From NCBI RefSeq assembly GCF_001456955.1, contig NZ_KQ758474.1, positions 1 to 64,000 of the forward strand: 64,000 nucleotides of DNA, read 5' to 3'. Position numbers and translations under genes: made by a program. The DNA is from Microbacterium enclense (lineage in GTDB: Bacteria; Actinomycetota; Actinomycetes; Actinomycetales; Microbacteriaceae). This document shows positions 51,298-60,246 of the stretch, in pieces (positions within the stretch are counted from its first letter, which is position 1; each line of letters opens with the position of its first letter). The notes under the pieces are model-generated. The model saw only the letters and a program-made list of their open reading frames with translations. It made no database searches and was not told the DNA's origin.

Positions 51298-51918
51298 TCA
51301 CTCGAGGATGAGCCCGACCACCTGCGACAACCGCTCGGCGAGCCCCGACCGGGACTCCGCCGGCGCCTGACGGGTGAGGAGCGCCGTCTCGGAGGTGGAG
51401 ATCCAGACCGAGAGCAGCAGCTCCGTCGCGACGTCCGCCGGCAGCCGCAGCGACAGTCCGCGTGCGTCGGCGATGTCGCGCACGAGCTGCGTGACGCTCT
51501 CGCCCAGACCCCGGTTGAGGGCGAGATACGCCTCGGCGAAGCCCGGGTTGCGCAGGGCCTGCAGACGCGTCTCTGCACCCAGGAGCACGTCGAGCCGGTC
51601 TTCCCCGGTCGCCTCGAGCACCTCCTGCACCAGCTGCATGACGTCGCCCGCCGTCTCGAGGCCGCGATCCTCGATGGACGTCACGCGCTCGCGCACCGCC
51701 GCGATGGTGGTCTCGGCCGATCGCGCGCAGAGCGCCAGGAAGAGCTCCTCTTTCGAGGCGAAGTTCGAGTAGAAGGCGCCGCGGGTGAATCCGGCGCGCT
51801 CGCACACGGCCTCGACGGACGCCGCGTCGATGCCGACCTCGGCGAACATCTCCGCGGCCGCGTCCATCAGACGGGTACGCGTGTTCTCGCGCCGACGCGA
51901 TGGGGCGATGTCGGTCAT
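51298..51918 (-). CDS. TetR-family transcriptional repressor
   Basis: The 206-residue protein has a TetR DNA-binding domain at about 10-55 (TRTRLMDAAAEMFAEVGIDA, CERAGFTRGAFYSNFASKEE) and a helical ligand domain. The ATG at 51918 has an AGGAGGT ribosome site. It is divergent from the MMPL pump gene, with two palindromic operators between, so it almost certainly represses the pump operon and itself. Confidence 0.92.
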   Translation of the reverse strand: MTDIAPSRRRENTRTRLMDAAAEMFAEVGIDAASVEAVCERAGFTRGAFYSNFASKEELFLALCARSAETTIAAVRERVTSIEDRGLETAGDVMQLVQEVLEATGEDRLDVLLGAETRLQALRNPGFAEAYLALNRGLGESVTQLVRDIADARGLSLRLPADVATELLLSVWISTSETALLTRQAPAESRSGLAERLSQVVGLILE

Positions 51919-51974
51919 CCGCGACCTCCTGTTCACGGGATGGATCCAGGTTCGATCCTCCCTTACCGCACTAC

Positions 51975-52007
51975 GATACATTGATGTATCCGATACGGTG
52001 ATGTATC
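51975..52007. promoter_or_regulatory. Tandem TetR operators
   Basis: GATACA-TTGA-TGTATC (51975-51990) and GATACG-GTGA-TGTATC (51992-52007) are two 16-bp dyads, 17 bp apart. The first has perfect 6-bp arms; the second has one mismatch. Both lie between the TetR gene and the MMPL operon and end 29 bp before the pump start. Confidence 0.85.
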
Positions 52008-52035
52008 GACCCGTTCACCGATCGTGGGAGCCGCC

Positions 52036-54930
52036 GTGTCGACATACCTCTACAGCCTGGGTCGCTGGTCGTTCCGCCACCCGTGGCGGGTGGTGACCGC
52101 CTGGTTGCTCATCGTCGTCATCGCCGGGGGTGGGGTCGCGCTCTTCGCCAAGGGCACCGACAACACCTTCACGATCCCTGGAACGGAGTCGCAGGCCGGC
52201 CTCGAGATGCTGGAGCGCACGTTCCCCCAGGTCAGCGGCGCGAGCGCCGAGATCATCGTGGTCGCGGCCGACGGCGCGAGCGTGCGCGAGCAGGCCTACC
52301 AGCAGGCCATCGCCACGACGACCGCCGACATCGCGAAGCTCGACTTCGTCGAGGCCGTCACCGACCCGTACGACGCGCGCATCGCCGGCGGCGTCGCCGA
52401 CGACGATCGCGCCGCCATCGTGCGCATCCAGTTCTCCGGCGAGGCGACGGCCGTGCCGCAGGCCACCGAAGACGGCCTGCGCGAAGCGGCGACCGCGCTC
52501 GGATCGGCGCTGCCGACGGGATCGCAGGCCGTGCTGGGCGGCCAACTGTTCGCGACCGAGATCCCCGGCGCCTCCCTCACCGAGGCGCTCGGCGTTCTGA
52601 TCGCCGCGCTCGTGCTCATGGTGACGTTCCGCTCGTTCCTGGTGGCCGGCATGCCGCTGGCCACCGCGATCCTCGGCGTGGCGCTCTCGGTCGGGCTCAT
52701 CTTCATCGCGACGGGGTTCGCGACCGTGTCGGCGACGACGCCGCTGTTGGCGGTCATGCTGGGTTTGGCGGTCGGCATCGACTACGCCCTCTTCATCGTG
52801 TCGCGACATCAAGACCAGACGAGAGCCGGGATGGACCCCGAGGAGTCCACCGCGCGCGCGGTGGGCACGGCCGGTTCGGCCGTCGTCTTCGCGGGGATCA
52901 CGGTGTTGATCGCCCTCATCGGTCTCGGTTTCGCCGGCATCCCGTTCCTGACGACCATGGGCATCGCCGCCTCCGTCGCCGTCGCGATCGCCGTGTGCGT
53001 CGGCCTGACGCTCACCCCGGCGCTACTCGGCTTCGCCGGTCGCCGCGTGGTGGGGTGGGGTCACACGCGCCCGCGTTCGTCGCGTCGCCGCCGCGAGATG
53101 TCGGCGCAAGAAGACGCCGACGCTCTCGCCGAAGCCGCCCGGGAGCGCGAGGCGAAGGCCGCGGCCTCGGCCGCGCGGGCCGAACGCAACGGTCCCGCGA
53201 AGCGGTGGGTCGGTCTGGTGACCCGGCACCCGGTGGTCACGACCGTCGCCGTTGTCGCGATCCTGGGCACGACCGCCATCCCCGCCGCGTCGCTGGCGCT
53301 GACGCTGCCGAACGCCGGGCAGCTACCCGAGGGCGACGAGGCGCGCGTCGCGTACGAACTCACCGACGAGTACTTCGGCCCGGGCGCGAACGGTCCGCTC
53401 ATCATGACCGGAACGATCGTCACCTCGAACGACCCGTTGACGCTCATGACCGACATCGGCGACGAGATCGCCAAGATCCCCGGTGTGGCCGAGGTCGCCC
53501 TGGCGACGCCGAACGAGACGGCCGACACGGGCATCGTGCAGATCGTGCCAGAGACCGCTCCCGACGACCCTCGCACGGCCGACCTCGTCCGCGAACTCCG
53601 GGCGCAAGAGAACCGGCTGTTCGACGAGTTCGGCGTGCGGCTGCTCGTCACCGGATACACCGCCGTGACCATCGACATCTCCGATCAGCTCGGGGCGGCA
53701 CTGCTGCCGTTCGGCCTCTTCGTGGTGGGGCTGTCACTCGTGTTGCTGATGGTCGTGTTCCGCTCGATCTGGGTGCCGCTCACCGCCGCCGGGGGCTACC
53801 TGCTGTCGGTCGCCGCCTCGTTCGGCGTCGTGGCCGCCGTGTTCGAGTGGGGCTGGTTCGCCGACGCCCTGCACGTGGCGAAGGTCGGGCCCATCATCAG
53901 CTTCATGCCGATCGTCGTCATGGGCGTGCTGTTCGGCTTGGCGATGGATTATCAGGTGTTCCTCGTCTCGCGCATGCGTGAAGACTTCGTGCACGCCGAC
54001 CGCGAGGGCCGAACGCCGCGCGAGGTGGCTCTCGGCGCCGTCCGCAGTGGCTTCGCGGCATCCGCCCGCGTCGTCGTCGCGGCCGCCGTGATCATGTTCG
54101 CCGTGTTCGTGGCGTTCGTTCCCGAGGGCGACTCGAGCCTCAAGCCGATCGCCCTGGGCTTGGCCGTGGGCGTCGCGGTCGATGCGTTCCTCGTGCGTAT
54201 GACGCTCGTCCCCGCCATCCTCGCGCTGCTCGGCGCGAAGGCGTGGTGGATGCCGCGCTGGCTCGACCGCCTGCTGCCCAAGCTCGATGTCGAGGGCGAG
54301 GCCGTCGAACGCGAGGTGCGCCTGGCGGACTGGCCGTCGGAACCCGACATGGCCATCGCCGCCGACGACCTGCGCACCACGGTCCCCTCCGACGCCGCGC
54401 AGCCTGTGTTCCGCGACGTGACGCTGCGCGTCGGCGTCGGCGGCACGTTGCTCGTGACGGGTGAGACGCGCACCACGCGCACTCTTCTCTTGGCCCTCGC
54501 CGGTCGCCTGTCCGAGATCGAGGGCAATCTGCGCGTCGACGGATCGCTGGTGCCCGAGCGCGCCGGCGCCGTGCGCGCCCGCGTCGGCGTCGCCCTGCTC
54601 GACGACCCCTCGACCGCCGAGGCGGAGGTCGCCCAGGCCATCGCGCGCGGAACGCGCATCGTGGTCGTCTCCGATATCGACCGCCTCGACGACGACGCCC
54701 GAGACGACGTCGCCCGGGTGCTGCGTCGTGCGGCACTCGAGGCGCACGAACGGTCCGACGACGCCTCCTCGCCCATGACGCTGGTGGTGTCGGCCCGCGA
54801 CGAGCGCCGCGCGCTCGCGCTGCTCGCCGAGGCCCAGCGCCCCGATGTCCAGTCGCTCGCGTTGCCCACCCCGCGTCGGCACCAGCCCGAACCCGAAACC
54901 TTCGCCGATCTCTCCGAGGTGTTCGCATGA
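52036..54930 (+). CDS. MMPL/RND transporter fused to a degenerate ABC-ATPase-like domain
   Basis: The 964-residue protein begins with two MMPL halves (about 1-345 and 390-740). Each has one helix, an extracellular domain and five further helices, including GLAVGIDYALFIVSRHQDQT and GLAMDYQVFLVSRMREDF with proton-relay aspartates. A basic/Ala-rich linker joins them. The last ~190 residues look like an ABC nucleotide-binding domain in outline: LRVGVGGTLLVTGETRTTRT, LAGRLSEIEGNLRVDGSLV, then IVVVSDIDRLDDDARDDV and a LVVSARD strand. The Walker A lysine and glycines are replaced (GETRTTRT), and no LSGGQ signature is seen, so ATP hydrolysis is unlikely. GTG 52036 has GGGAG 6 nt upstream. Probably exports a lipid or drug. 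Confidence 0.85.
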   Translation: MSTYLYSLGRWSFRHPWRVVTAWLLIVVIAGGGVALFAKGTDNTFTIPGTESQAGLEMLERTFPQVSGASAEIIVVAADGASVREQAYQQAIATTTADIAKLDFVEAVTDPYDARIAGGVADDDRAAIVRIQFSGEATAVPQATEDGLREAATALGSALPTGSQAVLGGQLFATEIPGASLTEALGVLIAALVLMVTFRSFLVAGMPLATAILGVALSVGLIFIATGFATVSATTPLLAVMLGLAVGIDYALFIVSRHQDQTRAGMDPEESTARAVGTAGSAVVFAGITVLIALIGLGFAGIPFLTTMGIAASVAVAIAVCVGLTLTPALLGFAGRRVVGWGHTRPRSSRRRREMSAQEDADALAEAAREREAKAAASAARAERNGPAKRWVGLVTRHPVVTTVAVVAILGTTAIPAASLALTLPNAGQLPEGDEARVAYELTDEYFGPGANGPLIMTGTIVTSNDPLTLMTDIGDEIAKIPGVAEVALATPNETADTGIVQIVPETAPDDPRTADLVRELRAQENRLFDEFGVRLLVTGYTAVTIDISDQLGAALLPFGLFVVGLSLVLLMVVFRSIWVPLTAAGGYLLSVAASFGVVAAVFEWGWFADALHVAKVGPIISFMPIVVMGVLFGLAMDYQVFLVSRMREDFVHADREGRTPREVALGAVRSGFAASARVVVAAAVIMFAVFVAFVPEGDSSLKPIALGLAVGVAVDAFLVRMTLVPAILALLGAKAWWMPRWLDRLLPKLDVEGEAVEREVRLADWPSEPDMAIAADDLRTTVPSDAAQPVFRDVTLRVGVGGTLLVTGETRTTRTLLLALAGRLSEIEGNLRVDGSLVPERAGAVRARVGVALLDDPSTAEAEVAQAIARGTRIVVVSDIDRLDDDARDDVARVLRRAALEAHERSDDASSPMTLVVSARDERRALALLAEAQRPDVQSLALPTPRRHQPEPETFADLSEVFA

Positions 54931-57011
54931 CACTCCCCGTCGAGCGCTCCCGCTCGCGCCGCCCCGTCACCTGGCTGACGCTCATCGGCGTGCTCCTGCT
55001 CCCCGCCGTCATCGGCGGCATCCTGGTCGGTGCGCTCTACGACCCCACCGACCGTCTCGACAACATCACCGCCGCGATCGTCAACGACGACAAGGCCGTC
55101 GAATTGAACGGTCAACCCGTGCCGCTCGGACGACAGTTGACCGGCGGCCTCGTCAAGGGCGCCTCCGATCAGCCGAGCAACATCGACTGGGTCATTTCGA
55201 ACGATGAAGACGCCGCGGCGGGCCTCGCCGACGGCACCTACACCGCCGTCGTGACCATCCCCGAGAACTTCACGGCCGCCTCCCTCTCGACCCGGCCGGG
55301 TGAGACCCCCGAGAAGGCGACCATCGACGTGCAGACGGCTCCCGGCGCGCGGGTCGTCGACGGTGCCATCACCGCCACCCTCGCGTCCACCGCGTCGAGC
55401 GTCTACGGCAGTGAGCTGTCGTCGCAGTACCTCAAGAACGTGTTCCTGGGATTCACGTCGCTCAGCGACCAGCTCGGGCAGGCGGCGAGCGGAGCGCATC
55501 AGCTCGCCGACGGCGCGCGTCAGGCCGCCGACGGGGCCACCGGCCTGAGTGACGGACTCGGGCAGCTGTCGAGCGGCGCGACCGGCCTGGCCGACGGCGC
55601 CTCGCAGCTCGCCGCGGGCGCGGGGCCGCTCGCCGACGGCGCGAGTCAGCTCGCGACGGGAGCGGGCGCGCTGGCGGGCGGCACGCGCGAAGCGGCGGCG
55701 GGTGTCGACAAGCTCGCCGCGGGCGCCGACGGCATCGCCGCGGGCAATCAGCAGCTCGCCACGCAGGTCAACGGCCTCGCCGATCGGATTCCTCCGCAGT
55801 TCGCCACAGACGCCGAGAAGCTCGCGCAAGCCGCGCCGCAGGTGAACACCGCGTTGGTCGACGCGGCAGCGGCCCTGCGAAAGGCGGCCGAGGAGTGCAC
55901 CGGCACCCCCGAGCAATGCCAGGTGCTGCGCGACGCCTCGACCAAGGCCGACGAAGCACTCCCCCAGGCGACGCAGACCGTGACCCGCATCGGTGACCTC
56001 GCCGGTCAGGCGGCGCAGCTCCCGGCCGGCATCCGCGCCATCGCCGACGCCAACCAGCAGCTCGCCGACGGCTCCACCGGTCTCGCCGGCGGAGCCCGCG
56101 AAGCGGCAGCCGGTCTGGGCACGATCGCCGGCGGCATCGACGGGCTCGCCGGAGGTGCGACGCAGCTCGCCGACGGCGCACGCCAGTTCGGCACCGGGGC
56201 GGCGGCGCTGTCATCCGGGGCCGGGCAGCTGGCATCCGGGGCATCGGACGCCGAGACGGGTGCGGCCCAACTGGCCGACGGCGTCGGTCAGGTGGCATCC
56301 GGAACCTCGTCGCTCGCGGACGGTCTCGACACCGCCGTCGCACAACTACCGACCTATACCGACGCGCAGGCGACGACCCTCGCCGATGTCGTCGCGGATC
56401 CCGTGTCGGCGACCGGCGTGAGCACCTCCCTGTTCGGCCTCGCGGCCGTCCCCCTGCTGGCCATGGCGGTGCTCTGGTTCGGTGGGCTGGCGTCGTTCGT
56501 GGCCTTCCAAGCGGTGTCGGCGCGCGCTCTCACCAGCCGACGTCCCTCCGCGCTCATCGCAATGCGCGGGTACCTGCCAGCGGCAGGCGTCGGGGCGGCG
56601 CAGGGCCTTCTGGTCGCGGCCGTGGTGCAAGTGGCATCCCGCTACGACTGGGGCGACTGGGCGCTCTTCGCCCTCATCTGCATCGCCGCGGGCATCGCCT
56701 TCGCCGCCGTGCATCAGGCGCTGGTGGCCGTGTTCGGTGGAGCCGGCCGCTGGGTCGCTGCGGTGATCGGAGCGTTGGCGCTGGGAGCGACGATCGTGTC
56801 GACGGTGCCGCCCGCCCTGGCGGCCGTCGCCGCGCTGATGCCCACCGCCCCGGTGTACGACGCGATGCTCGGCGCCCTGTCGTCGTCCGGAGGCGTCGCC
56901 GCGGGGGTCGTCGGGCTGGTGGTGTGGGCGTTGCTGGCGCTGATCGTCACGACGCTGATCGTGGCGCGGCGCCGCACGACGTCCGCCAAGGCCGCCACCC
57001 AGCCCGCGTGA
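54927..57011 (+). CDS. YhgE/Pip-family membrane protein
   Basis: The 694-residue protein has one N-terminal helix (WLTLIGVLLLPAVIGGILVG) and a large extracellular part. The extracellular part contains many heptad-like repeats of the LADGASQLAAGAGPLADGAS type (about 165-480), and five C-terminal helices follow. This is the YhgE/Pip (phage infection protein) plan, related to ABC-2/ESX-type membrane components. The ATG overlaps the pump stop (ATGA), so the two act together under TetR control. Its last 16 codons form the first unit of a 53-bp tandem array. Confidence 0.92.
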   Translation: MTLPVERSRSRRPVTWLTLIGVLLLPAVIGGILVGALYDPTDRLDNITAAIVNDDKAVELNGQPVPLGRQLTGGLVKGASDQPSNIDWVISNDEDAAAGLADGTYTAVVTIPENFTAASLSTRPGETPEKATIDVQTAPGARVVDGAITATLASTASSVYGSELSSQYLKNVFLGFTSLSDQLGQAASGAHQLADGARQAADGATGLSDGLGQLSSGATGLADGASQLAAGAGPLADGASQLATGAGALAGGTREAAAGVDKLAAGADGIAAGNQQLATQVNGLADRIPPQFATDAEKLAQAAPQVNTALVDAAAALRKAAEECTGTPEQCQVLRDASTKADEALPQATQTVTRIGDLAGQAAQLPAGIRAIADANQQLADGSTGLAGGAREAAAGLGTIAGGIDGLAGGATQLADGARQFGTGAAALSSGAGQLASGASDAETGAAQLADGVGQVASGTSSLADGLDTAVAQLPTYTDAQATTLADVVADPVSATGVSTSLFGLAAVPLLAMAVLWFGGLASFVAFQAVSARALTSRRPSALIAMRGYLPAAGVGAAQGLLVAAVVQVASRYDWGDWALFALICIAAGIAFAAVHQALVAVFGGAGRWVAAVIGALALGATIVSTVPPALAAVAALMPTAPVYDAMLGALSSSGGVAAGVVGLVVWALLALIVTTLIVARRRTTSAKAATQPA

Positions 57012-57224
57012 GCCTGGCGCGGCGCCGCACGACGTCCGCCAAGGCCGCCACCCAGCCCGCGTGAGCCTGGAGCGGCGCCGCACGACGTCCGCGAAGGGCC
57101 GCCACCGAGACCGCGTGATCGTGGCGGGTCGCCGCACGACGTCTACGACGGCCGCCACCCGGCCCGCGTGAGCCTGGCGCGGCGCCGCACGACGCCTACG
57201 ACGGCCGCCACCCGGCCCGCGTGA
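56957..57224. repeat. 53-bp tandem array grown from the YhgE gene's 3' end
   Basis: GCCGCACGAC recurs at 56971, 57024, 57077, 57131 and 57184, giving five units of 53-54 bp. The first unit is inside the gene and encodes ARRRTTSAKAATQPA plus the TGA; the next ones lie beyond the stop. Most units still end in GCGTGA. Because 53 is not a multiple of 3, units cannot extend the protein in one frame. The rest of 57012-57536 holds a second array and a terminator, and no gene. Confidence 0.9.
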
Positions 57225-57340
57225 GGTCGGGCGGCATCACGCCGCGATCATCCGTCGGGCGTGGGCGACACGCGGCACACCGCTTACGCACAGGGCACGC
57301 CCGGGCCACGCCCAGCGCCCCGCGCCCCGCACCCCGCGAA

Positions 57341-57456
57341 CAGCCACGCCCGATGCACGATCACGCCCCCACCCCGCGCCCCGCGAACAGCCACGCCCGA
57401 TGCACGACCACGCCCCGGCGCCCCGCCCCGCCCGAACGGCCACGCCCGATGCGTGA
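57341..57456. repeat. 47-49-bp imperfect tandem repeat
   Basis: CAGCCACGCCCGATGCACGA at 57341 and again at 57388, and CGGCCACGCCCGATGCGTGA at 57437, with CGCGCCCCGC-rich sequence between. About three units, unrelated in sequence to the neighbouring 53-bp array. Confidence 0.75.
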
Positions 57457-57486
57457 CCGCGCCCCGCGCGGCGCCCCGCTCACGAA

Positions 57487-57520
57487 GAGGGCCCGCCCGG
57501 CGGCAGCCGGACGGGCCCTC
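57487..57520 (-). terminator. Terminator of the cytochrome c maturation operon
   Basis: GAGGGCCCG (57487-57495) pairs with CGGGCCCTC (57512-57520), with an inner CCGG/CCGG stem, 17 nt past the ccsB stop. Confidence 0.8.
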
Positions 57521-57536
57521 TCGGGAACGCACCGCC

Positions 57537-58541
57537 TTACGTCGTCAGGCCGCTGTAGGCGTGCAGCCCCTTGAAGAACACGTTGACGATGGTGAAGTTG
57601 AACAGCACGGCGGTGAAGCCGATGATCGACAGCCAGGCCGAGCGGGTACCGCGCCACCCGCGCGTCGCACGCGCGTGGATGTAGCCGGCGTACAGCACCC
57701 AGATGACGAAGGTCCAGACTTCCTTGGTATCGAAGCCCCAGAAGCGACCCCATGCGTCGTTCGCCCAGATGGATCCGGCGATGAGGGTGAAGGTCCAGAA
57801 GATGAAGCCCACGATGGCGAAGCGGTAGGCGAGCGATTCCAGCGCGTCGGCGTTCGGCACCGTGCGCAGGAAGCTGCGCTTCGGCTCGGCATCCGCCGGC
57901 GCCTCGGCGAGCTTGCGCTCACGACGCGTCTGAATCAGCTGCACCACCGACAGGCCGAACGCCAGGGCGAACAGCGCCGTCGCGAGGCTCGCGACGAACA
58001 CGTGCACGACGAGCCACACCGACTTCAACGGGTCGGCCAGCGGCACCACCTCGACGTGGAAGGCGAGCGTCGCCCCGCCCAGCAGCAGCACCGCCAGGCC
58101 TGTCATGAGCGAGCCGAGGAAGCGCAGGTCGTAGCGCGTCAGCACCGCGAGGTAGACGGCGACGATTAGCAGCAGACCCGTGAGCGCGAACTCGTACATG
58201 TTCGACCACGGCACGCGCTCGGCGGCGATGCCGCGCAGCACCGTCGCGACCAGATGGAACACGAACCCGAGCGCCGTCAGCACCGTACCCAGTCGGGCCC
58301 ATAGGTACCGGGGCTTCGAGGCCACGGATGCCGAAGACCCGGTGCCGGCCGAGATCACTCCCCCGCCGCCCGCGGTGACGAGCTCGCGTGCGACGACCTC
58401 GTCTTTCGCCTTCAGCGCGAGGTCGGAGCGGCGCGCCAGGTCGATCGCGTAGGCGATGAACGCGAGCACGTAGATCGCGACCGCCGTCCACACCAGGAGG
58501 AGGGAGATCTCATCGAGGAGAAGCGGGTCGGTTCCGGGCAT
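57537..58541 (-). CDS. ccsB: Cytochrome c maturation protein CcsB (ResC)
   Basis: The 334-residue membrane protein exports or presents haem and ligates it to apocytochrome c with ResB. The WWD-type signature reads WANDAWGRFWGFDTKEVWTF, a variant of the usual WGxxWxWDPKE. Haem-ligating histidines are available near VHVFVASLATALFALAFGL. About eight helices. The ATG at 58541 has its own leaderless promoter (TAGACT at 58548-58553) overlapping the resB stop, so it can be expressed separately. Confidence 0.92.
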   Translation of the reverse strand: MPGTDPLLLDEISLLLVWTAVAIYVLAFIAYAIDLARRSDLALKAKDEVVARELVTAGGGGVISAGTGSSASVASKPRYLWARLGTVLTALGFVFHLVATVLRGIAAERVPWSNMYEFALTGLLLIVAVYLAVLTRYDLRFLGSLMTGLAVLLLGGATLAFHVEVVPLADPLKSVWLVVHVFVASLATALFALAFGLSVVQLIQTRRERKLAEAPADAEPKRSFLRTVPNADALESLAYRFAIVGFIFWTFTLIAGSIWANDAWGRFWGFDTKEVWTFVIWVLYAGYIHARATRGWRGTRSAWLSIIGFTAVLFNFTIVNVFFKGLHAYSGLTT

Positions 58542-58545
58542 GGTC

Positions 58546-60246
58546 TCAGTCTACTTTTCCGGTCTCGGGGTGGCTCTGGGGAGGGAGGGCGGCGCCGTGC
58601 TTCTCGGCGAGCTGCTCGACGGCGGCTGCGAGGGTCGGGTCTTCACCGCGGGCGAGGCCGGCGTACTCGATGCGCACGCCTCCCGCGTCGGGCGTCGCCT
58701 TGACCCACATGCGTCGGCGGGGCACGAAGAGCGCGGCGAGCAGGCCGAACAGGGCGAGCAGGGCGAAGGCGAGCACCCAGGGACCGGCCAGATCGCGGTG
58801 GATGGAGAGTGATGCAAAACGCTTGACCGAACCGTCGTAGCCCGAGGCCCCCGCCGGCGCCTCGTTCTCGAACGTGATCGTGCCGAGGCCGTTGGGGAGA
58901 TCCTCGGTCTGGCCCGGCATCAGCTGGATCGCCGGATTGCCGCTGTCGCCGCCCGCGATCTGCGTCATGCCCGACGGGTCGAGGGTGTACACCGAGCGGG
59001 GCGTCCCGTCGTCGATGCCCAGGTCGCCCTCGTAGACGCGCAACGTCAGCACGGGGTACTCGAGATCGCCATAGGTCGAGGTGAGGGCGCCCGAGGGCAG
59101 CACGTCCATCGTCGGGTAGAAGAACCCGAGCAGCCCGAGTTGTTGCGGCAACCCGTCGGCCACCTTGATGACCCCGAGCGAGGTCATGTTGGCATCCTGG
59201 GGCAGGAACGCGACCGAGTCGTGGAACACCTCGCGCCCGTCGGCGTCTCGGATCGTCACGGTCGGGGCGTAGCCGTTGCCGAGCAGATACACGCGATCGC
59301 CCTGCACGTCGAGCGGGTGGTTGACGCGCACCTCGCCGTCCTGCGGATCGGCGCCCGGCGCCTGGGTCGTCACGTGCGCGACGAAGTCACCGGCCTGGCC
59401 GGAGCCGGGCTGGCCCGGCGGCACGTACGTCACGTCGAACTGGTCGAGCGTCATCGAGTAGGGCGAGAGGGTGTCGCCGTTGACGAAGCGGCCGGGGTTG
59501 AACGAGGAGTAGTCGAGCAGGCTGTTTGCGAACGCCTGGCCCTCGACGAGCACGCGCTGGCCGGTGTAGGTGAAGCCGCCGCCCACGCCCACCGCGATGA
59601 GCACACCGACGAGGGCGGCGTGGAACACGAGGTTGCCCGTCTCGCGCAGGTACCCGCGCTCCGCCGATACCGAGTAGCTGCCCCGCGCGTCGTAGCGCGC
59701 GACGCGGTAACCGCTCTTGCGCAGCTGCGCCGCGGCCGTGTCGACGGCGGCCGCCGCCGTGGCATCCGCCTCGCCGTCCACCGCGATCGTGCGGCTGCGG
59801 TGATCGTCGAGGCGCGACAGCCGCGCGGGCGTGCGCGGCGGCTGCGAGCGCAGGGCCTTCCAATGGTGCTTCGTGCGCGGCAGCACGCACCCGATCAGCG
59901 AGATGAACAGCAGCAGATAGATGGCCGAGAACCACGGCGAGGTGTACACGTCGAACAGGCTGAGCTTGTCGAGCACCGGCGCGAGATCGGGGTTGTCGGT
60001 GAAGTACTGCGTGACGCCGTTGGGATCGGCGCTGCGCTGCGGCACGAGCGAGCCCGGAACCGCGGCGATCGCGAGCAGCAGCAGCAGCACGAGGGCGGTG
60101 CGCATCGAGGTGAGCTGTCGCCAGCCCCAGCGCGCCCAGCCGATGACACCGAGGCGCGGTTGCGTGATCTCGTCGGAATCGGATGCCGGAGACGAGTCCG
60201 CGTGGTCGGAGGGACGCAGCACGCCGTCAGAGGGGGAGTTCGACAC
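58546..60246 (-). CDS. resB: Cytochrome c maturation protein ResB
   Basis: The 566-residue protein is the partner of CcsB in system II cytochrome c synthesis. After a 40-residue acidic N-terminus it has helices at WWRQ-type region LTSMRTALVLLLLLAIAAVP, YLLLFISLIGCVLPRTKHHW, and LVFHAALVGVLIAVGVGGGF. A large outside domain and a last helix (GPWVLAFALLALFGLLAALF) follow. The start GTG at 60246 lies 20 bp inside ccdA, so translation is coupled. Confidence 0.92.
   Translation of the reverse strand: MSNSPSDGVLRPSDHADSSPASDSDEITQPRLGVIGWARWGWRQLTSMRTALVLLLLLAIAAVPGSLVPQRSADPNGVTQYFTDNPDLAPVLDKLSLFDVYTSPWFSAIYLLLFISLIGCVLPRTKHHWKALRSQPPRTPARLSRLDDHRSRTIAVDGEADATAAAAVDTAAAQLRKSGYRVARYDARGSYSVSAERGYLRETGNLVFHAALVGVLIAVGVGGGFTYTGQRVLVEGQAFANSLLDYSSFNPGRFVNGDTLSPYSMTLDQFDVTYVPPGQPGSGQAGDFVAHVTTQAPGADPQDGEVRVNHPLDVQGDRVYLLGNGYAPTVTIRDADGREVFHDSVAFLPQDANMTSLGVIKVADGLPQQLGLLGFFYPTMDVLPSGALTSTYGDLEYPVLTLRVYEGDLGIDDGTPRSVYTLDPSGMTQIAGGDSGNPAIQLMPGQTEDLPNGLGTITFENEAPAGASGYDGSVKRFASLSIHRDLAGPWVLAFALLALFGLLAALFVPRRRMWVKATPDAGGVRIEYAGLARGEDPTLAAAVEQLAEKHGAALPPQSHPETGKVD
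58548..58553 (-). promoter_or_regulatory. -10 element of ccsB
   Basis: TAGACT on the minus strand, 6 nt before the ATG at 58541, at the end of resB. Confidence 0.5.

Noticed and set aside
56957..57456. CRISPR array or attachment-site cluster.
   Set aside because: Tandem units without spacers, the first unit is coding, and no integrase is nearby.
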